Both the position numbers and the translations under genes were made by a program. Of a DNA stretch of 7,519 bases, positions 1 to 5,683 are shown piece after piece. Source of the DNA: Patescibacteria group bacterium (GTDB taxonomy: Bacteria; Patescibacteriota; Minisyncoccia; Phycocordibacterales; UBA12088); the NCBI GenBank assembly GCA_015491145.1, contig WFWM01000016.1:1-7519 (forward strand). The letters run 5' to 3'. The notes beneath the pieces were generated by a model. The model saw only the letters and a list, made by a program, of their open reading frames with translations. It ran no database searches and was not told the origin of the DNA. The stretch's first letter is position 1. Every line of letters begins with the position of its first letter.

Positions 1-684
1 GAGCAGGTGCTGGCGTTTGCCCCTCGCCTTACGCCAGCGTGGCACGGAAAGTCTCTCCAGCGCCTCGCCAAGGAGTGGATGGGAGGTGAGGTTGCTGCGC
101 GCTGGTTCAACGATACGATGCTCGTGGGGTTGGGGGAGCTCTACCACGGAGCAGGCGCCACTTCCGGCATCGTTGCCTACCTCACCATTTCAACAGGGGT
201 TGGGGGGTGCCGGTTTGTCGATGGCCAGATTGAAACCTATGAGGGGTCTTTTGAACCGGGCCACATCATCATCGATGCAGGCGGCGCGCTCTGCGAGGGC
301 TGTGCTCCTTGCGCTCTGGATGGAGAGTGTGACTGGGAAGCAATGGTATCCGGTTCAGGCGTGGCGGCACGATACAGCAAGCCACCGGAGACCATTCCGA
401 GTGATGATCCTCTGTGGGAGGAGCTCGCGAGGTGGACCGCTGTGGGGGTGCGGAATATCGCCTTGCTTTGGACACCGCAGGTGATCGTGATTGGGGGGTC
501 GATGGTGGTAGGGGATCCGGCAATTCCGCTTGAGCCGGTGCAGGAAGCGCTTCGCCGGCACCCGCTCACGAGCCAGGTTGAGGTGCGGAAAGCGCAGTGC
601 GGAGCGCTCGGTGGGCTCTACGGAGCGCTCGTTGTGGTGGAACAGACGGAGCAGCACGCAGGGTTTTCTCCATCAACGCGTTGA
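1..684 (+). CDS. ROK-family sugar kinase or ROK regulator, C-terminal part (5' end outside window)
   Basis: The open frame runs in from base 1 and ends at TGA 682-684, so the N-terminal phosphate-binding DxGGT segment lies outside the window. ROK proteins phosphorylate sugars such as glucose or N-acetylmannosamine with ATP in the cytoplasm, or act as sugar-responsive repressors. Counting codons from base 1, the pattern FND...LGE near codons 36-45 matches the ROK segment carrying the catalytic aspartate (D38). STGVGG near codons 62-67 matches the conserved glycine-rich GTGxGG phosphate loop. E85-P-G-H88 matches the sugar- and zinc-binding ExGH motif. A cysteine cluster (C98, C101, C104, C110) followed by E113 stands where ROK proteins have CxCGxxGCxE, but the spacing is unusual and no exact CxCG is present. 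VIVIGGS near codons 162-168 matches the late glycine-rich ROK motif. Kinase is favoured over repressor because the Asp and ExGH are present, but the missing N-terminus could carry a helix-turn-helix domain. The substrate cannot be read from the sequence. Confidence 0.82.
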   Translation, partial: EQVLAFAPRLTPAWHGKSLQRLAKEWMGGEVAARWFNDTMLVGLGELYHGAGATSGIVAYLTISTGVGGCRFVDGQIETYEGSFEPGHIIIDAGGALCEGCAPCALDGECDWEAMVSGSGVAARYSKPPETIPSDDPLWEELARWTAVGVRNIALLWTPQVIVIGGSMVVGDPAIPLEPVQEALRRHPLTSQVEVRKAQCGALGGLYGALVVVEQTEQHAGFSPSTR

Positions 685-697
685 GTGGGGGGCAGAG

Positions 698-829
698 ATG
701 TGTATGCGACGGCGCCGCTCACATCAGAGAGAAAAACGCTGGTACACCGATAAGCAAAACCTCGCGCTCGTGCTCGGTTTTATCAGCACACTCCTCACGA
801 TTATCAACACTTTTTTGGGCAAGGGGTAA
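698..829 (+). CDS. Small predicted single-pass membrane protein, 43 aa
   Basis: I do not recognise a family. The frame from ATG 698 gives 43 residues. The N-terminus is strongly basic (four consecutive arginines at 4-7, then REKR at 11-14), followed by a polar stretch and a hydrophobic helix at about residues 22-40 rich in Leu, Ile, Val and Phe. The C-terminus is GKG. By the positive-inside rule the basic N-terminus should be cytoplasmic. Support for a real gene: it begins 13 bases after the ROK stop, a G-rich run (687-692) sits about 6 bases before the ATG as a possible ribosome site, and its TAA (827-829) runs directly into a perfect hairpin terminator. The same frame opens further upstream at 530, but that part overlaps the ROK gene and has shadow-like, arginine- and serine-rich composition, so the later start is preferred. 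ATG 704 is an alternative start. It is probably co-transcribed with the ROK gene. Function unknown. Confidence 0.5.
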   Translation: MCMRRRRSHQREKRWYTDKQNLALVLGFISTLLTIINTFLGKG

Positions 830-873
830 ACCACCACAGCCCGCACCAAAGGGTGCGGGCTGTGGTGGTTTTT
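828..873 (+). terminator. Strong intrinsic terminator, 20-bp perfect stem
   Basis: Bases 828-847 are exactly complementary to 852-871, with a 4-base loop (848-851), and the right arm runs into five T (869-873). The stem starts inside the TAA stop of the small membrane gene. It lies between two converging genes, 26 bases or so past the doxX stop on the other strand, so it may stop transcription from both sides. The T-run on the minus-strand side is only three bases, so termination should be better for the + strand operon. Confidence 0.85.
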
Positions 874-899
874 GGTTGCACAAACTGCCCCTTTTGAAG

Positions 900-1370
900 C
901 TAAGAAGCCTGAGTTGCTGCCTCTGGCGAGGAGCCTTGCGACTTTGTAGCCAGCCACGCATCCACGCTCCATGGCCCTGCACCTGTTGCAGCAACGAGGA
1001 GCAAGCCACCCATAATGGCAAGATTTTTCAGGAACATTACCTGTTGCGTCATCGCGTTGGGGCCAGAGAAGTCAGTGTGGTAGAGGAGGGTGGCGAGGAA
1101 GGTAAAGCCGATGAGGAGGTAGGCGACTTCATGGACGAAGGCGCCAACGATGAGGGCAATTCCCGCGCCGAGTTCGAAGAGAGCCACGAGGTAGACAAAC
1201 CACACATCGCCCGGCAACCCAACGCTCGCGAGCTTTTCGCTTGTCCCTGTGATGCTCGCCTGGCTTTGAATTTTGCTCAACCCTGCGAGAGCGAAAAGGA
1301 TGCCGATAAGCACTCGCCCAATGAGTGGGTAGTACCGATGCAGCGGCGCACATGCTTGGCTGAAGTGCAT
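900..1370 (-). CDS. DoxX-family integral membrane protein, 156 aa
   Basis: DoxX-family proteins are small four-helix inner-membrane proteins. Some are linked to redox or thiol stress and quinone-related roles, but for most the function is uncertain. Four hydrophobic segments are visible at about residues 14-32, 57-78, 80-97 and 112-129. Family-typical patterns are the first helix ending in FALAGLSKI, FELGAGIALIVG in helix 2, and FLKNLAIMGGLLL in helix 4. The length is normal for the family. The frame opens upstream as far as 1571, but the extra 67 residues look non-coding and the DoxX homology starts just after ATG 1370, so that start was chosen. No clear Shine-Dalgarno sequence precedes it. 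It converges on the small membrane gene across the shared hairpin and diverges from the Cas12a gene. Nothing ties it functionally to the CRISPR genes. Confidence 0.85.
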   Translation of the reverse strand: MHFSQACAPLHRYYPLIGRVLIGILFALAGLSKIQSQASITGTSEKLASVGLPGDVWFVYLVALFELGAGIALIVGAFVHEVAYLLIGFTFLATLLYHTDFSGPNAMTQQVMFLKNLAIMGGLLLVAATGAGPWSVDAWLATKSQGSSPEAATQAS

Positions 1371-1444
1371 ACGCTGGTGTGTGATAGGTAAAGAGAAACT
1401 GGTAATCGAACCTGCCTGGTGCTTCTGCACCACAAACCTTCCCC

Positions 1445-1453
1445 ATTGTAGCA
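1445..1453 (-). promoter_or_regulatory. Possible extended -10 promoter for doxX
   Basis: Read on the minus strand, bases 1453-1445 give TGCTACAAT, an extended -10 (TGnTACAAT). Transcription would start near 1438 and leave a leader of about 70 bases before the doxX ATG at 1370. No good -35 hexamer is seen at the expected distance, which is tolerated in extended -10 promoters. Confidence 0.35.
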
Positions 1454-1495
1454 CAGCGAGACGAAAATGGGTGGTTGGTGAGAAGATGGCGAGAG

Positions 1496-1524
1496 TTGCG
1501 GCGCTGCGAGATGTGGCGTACAGT
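1496..1524 (+). promoter_or_regulatory. Weak candidate promoter for the effector operon
   Basis: TTGCGG (1496-1501) and TACAGT (1519-1524) are separated by 17 bases. They match the -35 consensus at three of six positions and the -10 consensus at four of six. A start about seven bases after the -10 would fall at about 1531, exactly where the first inverted-repeat arm begins, so the transcript would open with the structured leader. The match is weak and could be chance. Confidence 0.25.
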
Positions 1525-1531
1525 GGAGATG

Positions 1532-1610
1532 ACCACGCACGAGGGCGCAAAGCCCTCCACGAACGATTCAACTCGTGCGTGGTCGCACTGTTCGTGGGGG
1601 GCTTTGCGTC
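1532..1610 (+). repeat. Two interleaved inverted repeats in the cas12a leader
   Basis: Bases 1532-1543 are exactly complementary to 1572-1583 (12 bp). Bases 1544-1564 pair with 1590-1610 over 21 bp with no mismatch, counting two G-U pairs. The arms come in the order A, B, A', B', which is the H-type pseudoknot order. Because A and B are directly adjacent and B is two helical turns long, both full stems are unlikely to form at once. Competing hairpins or a partial pseudoknot are more realistic. The hairpin loops would be 28 bases (A stem) and 25 bases (B stem). The element lies in the presumed 5' leader of cas12a, and a GGAGG follows directly at 1611. It is not a Cas12a-type CRISPR repeat, as no UCUAC...GUAGA stem is present. 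Possible roles are a regulatory leader, a small RNA, a protein-binding DNA dyad or a relic of a mobile element. Confidence 0.7.
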
Positions 1611-1642
1611 GGAGGTTATCCGCTCTCACATTCCGACGCTAT

Positions 1643-4600
1643 ATGGCACAACAAAATACCTTCCGCTCCTTTACCCGCCAGTTCAAGGTAGCGCGGACGC
1701 TGCGGTTCGAGCTCAAACCCTACAACGACCGAGTTCGAGAAATCCTTGCATGGGATAAGCCAACGCTCGCAGAGACGCTCTTTGCTGAGGAGATCGAGCG
1801 AAACCGGCTCCGCCCCGCGCTCAAACGGATTTGGAACGATGTGATTTACAACTTTACCCAGCGATTCCTGCGGTCATTCGCATTCAACGAGGCTGATCTG
1901 CAGGAGGCGTACCAGCATTTCTTCCGAGCGAAGCAGACGAAGGGGAAGGAGGATCAGGAAGCATTTCTCGATCAACGCAAGCGTCTGCGTGAAGCGCTCC
2001 ACAATGCGCTCAGGCAGTATCAGGAAACCGTTGTCGTTCCTGACGGGAAGAAGACGAAGCAAGTAAAGCTCACGAGCGAGACGATTCGAAAGAGCGACGT
2101 CTACCCAGTACTCCGCAAGTTCGCAGAAGAGAAGAAAGACGAGGAGGCGCAAGAGGCGTTGAGAGTATTCGAGAAGTTTTTCTCCAAGGTGCAGGACCTC
2201 GTTCGCAACCGAACCCATCTTTTTGAAAATGATGCCCGCGATCTAGAAGGGAGGGAAGGTAAATCGGGGCAACTTGTAACACGGATAGTCGATGAGAACC
2301 TCACCCGCTTCTTTGCCAATTGTGCGCTCCTCGAGAAGATAAAGGAAGCCGGTATTCCACTTTCTCCGGAGGAAGAAGCGATGTTCCGTCCTGCAGCGTA
2401 CAATCAGTGCCTCACGCAGGAGGGGATAGAGCGCTACAACGCCATCATCGGCGGGGAAGGGGCGGAAGCGTATCGAGAGCGCGCAAAGGGTATCAACAAC
2501 AGAATCAACGAGCATAACCAAACTGCAAAGCAGTGTGGCGTGCCGCCTCTGCCACTGCTCCTTCCCCTCTACCGTTCCATTGGCGCTCTGAAGGAGAGAA
2601 AGATAGAGGTGATAGAAAGTGATGATGAGCTCCTCGAGCAGCTTCGTGCCGTCCTTTCGCACGACGAGCCGTTTGTAGCGGCGATCCGATCCCTCATTGA
2701 GGAGGGGTTGCTCGCACTCCTTCAGGAGGAAAGCGAGGAGACGCGAGAGCGCCGCCGAGGCATGTTCCTCACCCGGCAGGGCGTGCGCAGGCTCGCGCAG
2801 GAGCTCGTGAGCGAGTGGAAGGCGTTTGAGGAGCTCTTCTCCGAGCCTGATGCATCCAACGACGGCAAGAAAGTTCGCCGCACGAAGAAGCAGCAGCCGA
2901 AGAAAAAGCGAAAGGAAGTTTCGCTCGCAGAACTCCTCGCGTTCCTCGATCGCAGTGAGGGCGCGTTCCGCTCGCTCAAGACGGGTAAACCAATGACGAA
3001 AAAAGCGCTCCTCGAGCAACTCGCGCAGAACCTTCGCGCCCGGTTCGACGGTGGAGAGGTGCGGAGTGCCGTCTCTGATCGGGTAAAGGAGGAGAAGAAA
3101 TCGCTGACTGAGCTTCGCCGCGCGTTTGCTGAAGCGGTAGAGGCCTACGCGGCGCATCACGCGAAGGAAGAGGGGAGGGTACGCGGCGAGGCGTGGCGCT
3201 CAATGAAGCAGGCGTGGCGCGTCTATCTCGAAGCGCTCGTAGAAGTAGGGCGTCTGCTTACGCTCTTTCCTCGGGAGGAGCAGCTCCACCTCCTCGATGC
3301 GGACCCTTCCTTTACGGGGTTGGTGAGTTCAGCAGCGAAGGAACGTGCTGCCTTCAATCCAGCTCGAACCCTCCAGTTGGTTCGGAGTTACCTCACAAAA
3401 ACAGAACAACCACCAGAAGAACTTCGAGTCTTCTTCCAACCGAACTTCCTCGACAATTGGAGCAAGACAAAGGTGGAGGCTGGCCGCGTCGCACTGGCGC
3501 AGGATCCGGAGGGGAACCCCTGTCTGCTCGTATTTCGCACAACTGCTGTGGCAAAACGGTTCCTCAAAGCATGCCATTCAAAAGATGGGAAAAGAGGGTG
3601 GAGTGCCTACCTCTTCCAGCAGGCAAAGGTAAACACTTTGCTTCCCACGCTTGTGAGGATGCCAGATGGGGTGGATTCAGTGAGAGGGCGCAAGGATCCA
3701 GACGGGAGGAACCGAAAGCGAGAGCGTGCAATGCAGGAGCACCTCCCGCCGGAGATCTACCAGATTCTCCAAGAGGTTGGCTTCAAAAAGGAGAATAACC
3801 GTCAATACCTTGGCGACGACCGGTTCGATCGGTTTATCCGCTACTACCAAGAATGTGCGCGGGAGTACCTCGCACAGTCGGGATTTTCCCTCTCCTTTAA
3901 ACCTCGGTATGACTCGTGGAAAGAATTCGTGGATGATGTGCAGCGGCAGGCAGTGCAGTGGGATCAGGTTTCGCTCGATGCCGAGTTCATCGAGGAAGGG
4001 TTAGAAAAGGGGGTCCTCCTCATTTTCCGCATTTGCAACAGGGACCTCTGCGCGAAGACGAAACCGGGGGCGAAGAAGAACATTCACACCATTATTTTCG
4101 AAGCACTCCTATCAGAGGGGAACACGAAGGTGAGACCACCCCATCTCAAGATCGGCGCGGAGGGGAAGATCTTTATGCGCGAAGCCCGATCGGGGGCCCG
4201 CCGAGAGAAGGTGCTACCGAGCGGGAAGAAGGTAACCCGGGAGACGGAAGGGGGCGAGGTGCCGGTGTTCGAGCACCACCGCTACAGCGAGAAGAAGTTT
4301 ACGTTCCACCTCCCTGTGTTCATCAATGATGACTTGCCTCCGATCAGAGGATTTAGCCAGCTCAATCAATCAATGGCGGAGGCTGGGCTGCTCACCTTGC
4401 GTCAGTCCATCCTTGGGGTGGATCGGGGGGAGCGGGACCTCCTTGCCTACGCGCTGATCGACGGTGATGATCGCCTCATTGAAGCGGGTTCGCTCAACAT
4501 CATCAACGGCGTGGATTATCAGCACAAGCTCAAAGAACGGGAGAAGGAGCGCACGCAGGCACGGAAGGAATGGGAGGAAGTCGGCAACATCACCAACCTC

Positions 4601-5659
4601 AAGGAGGGCTACCTCTCGTATGCGCTCCACGAAATTGTGAAGCGTTCGCTGGACAACGATGCCGTCATTGGGATGGAAGCCCTCGCCTTCCGGTTTATGC
4701 AGAAGCGAGGAGGAAAGTTTGAGCGATCAGTCTACCTCCAGTTCGAGCGAGACCTCCTCAACAAGCTAGAGCTTGTCGTTGAGAAGGAAAAGCAGGATCA
4801 GCCGTTTCAGGCAGTGGAGCAGGCGCCGCAGCTTGCTTCAACTGCAGGGAAGCAAGCGACGAAAGATTTCAAAGGGCAAGACGGGATCGTCTTTTTCGTC
4901 TTGCCAGACTACACCTCCAAAACCTGCCCACACTGCGGCTACCGACAGGAGCGCACCTTCAACTACAGCAATATGGAGAGCGCGAAGCAGCAGCTATGCG
5001 ACCGTCTCATTTCGATTGCGTACGACAGTGAGCGACAAGCCTACCGGATTGCGATTCGCAGAGAGGATGATGGGAGTGAGTGTGTCCTGTGGAGCGATGT
5101 GGACCGTATCGTGTGGGACGCGCCAGCGCGAAAGGTGCGACGCTTCGAGCGTGGCGCCATTACCGCGGCGTTGGAGCGCGTGCTTGGGGAGGGAGCGGAA
5201 GAAGGCGCCTTGCCGGGCTTTACCAGTCGGGTTGCCGGCTTCCACCTCAACCCTATGGGAGAGATTTCAGCAGACACCCTCATCGAGCAAGAGGTAGACG
5301 CGACAACAATGAAAGCGCTCTTCTTCTACCTCAACCGAGTGTTTGCTGTGCGCAGCTACATTAGCGAGGAGCAGGCGGGAGAGGGGGAGGGGCACGACTT
5401 CTTCCTCTGCCCCCGTTGCGGCTTCGACACCCGCAAGAGTGAGGCCTACGCGTCGCACCCAAACGAGAGCATCCGCCACCTTTGTCACCTCAAAGATGGG
5501 GATATGGTGGGCGCCTACAACATCGCCCGCAAGACCCGGCTGGAGCTCCGCTACTCTCTTGGCGAAGAGAAGAAGCCGAGGAAAAACGAAGCCCGCCAGC
5601 AGTGGGATAAATATGTTTATCGGAAGAATGGAACCTTTACCCTCTTGTTTGGAGTTTAG
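1643..5659 (+). CDS. cas12a: Cas12a-type CRISPR effector nuclease with intact zinc ribbon, 1338 aa
   Basis: Cas12a processes its own crRNA and cuts crRNA-matched DNA with one RuvC site. ATG 1643 is chosen because the protein then opens with FRSFTRQFKVARTLRFELKP, the Cas12a N-terminal WED pattern. No close ribosome site precedes it; GGAGG at 1611 is 27 bases away. The REC1 pattern YNQCLTQEGIERYNAIIGG lies near residues 255-273. The WED-III pattern GVLLIFRICNRDL is followed by NIHT with H815, equivalent to the pre-crRNA-processing histidine. RuvC-I is GVDRGERDL with D927, the bridge-helix tryptophan is W977, RuvC-II is GMEALAF with E1012, the Nuc arginine is R1237 in AVRS, and RuvC-III is DMVGAYNIA with D1287. 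The spacings D927-W977 (50) and D927-E1012 (85) equal those I recall for AsCas12a (D908, W958, E993). Unusual features are a full zinc ribbon (C1095, C1098, C1256, C1259) and a lysine-rich insert around 405-430 in REC2. It looks intact and active. A Cas12a-like protein is near certain; membership in classical V-A versus a sister clade is open. Confidence 0.93.
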   Translation: MAQQNTFRSFTRQFKVARTLRFELKPYNDRVREILAWDKPTLAETLFAEEIERNRLRPALKRIWNDVIYNFTQRFLRSFAFNEADLQEAYQHFFRAKQTKGKEDQEAFLDQRKRLREALHNALRQYQETVVVPDGKKTKQVKLTSETIRKSDVYPVLRKFAEEKKDEEAQEALRVFEKFFSKVQDLVRNRTHLFENDARDLEGREGKSGQLVTRIVDENLTRFFANCALLEKIKEAGIPLSPEEEAMFRPAAYNQCLTQEGIERYNAIIGGEGAEAYRERAKGINNRINEHNQTAKQCGVPPLPLLLPLYRSIGALKERKIEVIESDDELLEQLRAVLSHDEPFVAAIRSLIEEGLLALLQEESEETRERRRGMFLTRQGVRRLAQELVSEWKAFEELFSEPDASNDGKKVRRTKKQQPKKKRKEVSLAELLAFLDRSEGAFRSLKTGKPMTKKALLEQLAQNLRARFDGGEVRSAVSDRVKEEKKSLTELRRAFAEAVEAYAAHHAKEEGRVRGEAWRSMKQAWRVYLEALVEVGRLLTLFPREEQLHLLDADPSFTGLVSSAAKERAAFNPARTLQLVRSYLTKTEQPPEELRVFFQPNFLDNWSKTKVEAGRVALAQDPEGNPCLLVFRTTAVAKRFLKACHSKDGKRGWSAYLFQQAKVNTLLPTLVRMPDGVDSVRGRKDPDGRNRKRERAMQEHLPPEIYQILQEVGFKKENNRQYLGDDRFDRFIRYYQECAREYLAQSGFSLSFKPRYDSWKEFVDDVQRQAVQWDQVSLDAEFIEEGLEKGVLLIFRICNRDLCAKTKPGAKKNIHTIIFEALLSEGNTKVRPPHLKIGAEGKIFMREARSGARREKVLPSGKKVTRETEGGEVPVFEHHRYSEKKFTFHLPVFINDDLPPIRGFSQLNQSMAEAGLLTLRQSILGVDRGERDLLAYALIDGDDRLIEAGSLNIINGVDYQHKLKEREKERTQARKEWEEVGNITNLKEGYLSYALHEIVKRSLDNDAVIGMEALAFRFMQKRGGKFERSVYLQFERDLLNKLELVVEKEKQDQPFQAVEQAPQLASTAGKQATKDFKGQDGIVFFVLPDYTSKTCPHCGYRQERTFNYSNMESAKQQLCDRLISIAYDSERQAYRIAIRREDDGSECVLWSDVDRIVWDAPARKVRRFERGAITAALERVLGEGAEEGALPGFTSRVAGFHLNPMGEISADTLIEQEVDATTMKALFFYLNRVFAVRSYISEEQAGEGEGHDFFLCPRCGFDTRKSEAYASHPNESIRHLCHLKDGDMVGAYNIARKTRLELRYSLGEEKKPRKNEARQQWDKYVYRKNGTFTLLFGV

Positions 5660-5683
5660 CCTATCGGTTTATTGTTATCGTCT

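Larger units (their letters stand above)
1371..1642. other. Divergent intergenic region between doxX and cas12a
   Basis: This 272-base gap between divergently transcribed genes carries the candidate doxX promoter (1445-1453), a weak candidate promoter for the effector operon (1496-1524), the interleaved inverted repeats (1532-1610) and a GGAGG (1611-1615). The Cas12a frame stays open back to 1475, but the 56 residues it would add are rich in Arg, Trp and Thr, cross the inverted repeats and do not resemble Cas12a N-termini. The region is therefore treated as non-coding. No cas1, cas2, cas4, CRISPR repeat or tRNA is seen in it. Confidence 0.7.

Noticed and set aside
597..1391. A 264-codon + strand open frame across the terminator and the doxX region.
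   Set aside because: It runs through the strong terminator and antisense to a clear DoxX gene, and it shows no domain.
1475..1642. Upstream extension of the Cas12a reading frame to ATG 1475 (56 more residues).
   Set aside because: The added residues do not resemble Cas12a, pass through the inverted repeats and have shadow-like composition. The family N-terminus begins right after ATG 1643.
2897..2914. PKKKRK in Cas12a, identical to the core of a viral nuclear localisation signal, suggesting an engineered construct.
   Set aside because: It is embedded in a native-looking basic tract within REC2, not at a terminus or linker, and the surrounding genes are ordinary bacterial chromosome. A chance match in a lysine-rich insert is more likely.
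2243..3160. A 305-codon open frame on the minus strand inside cas12a.
   Set aside because: It lies fully opposite a well-supported effector gene. Its Leu- and Arg-rich composition mirrors the sense codons, and no family is recognisable.
1643..5659. Assignment of the first effector to Cas12b, Cas12d or Cas12e because of its zinc ribbon.
   Set aside because: The TLRFEL start, REC1 pattern, NIHT processing site, GVDRGER RuvC-I and the exact D-W-E spacing are Cas12a traits.
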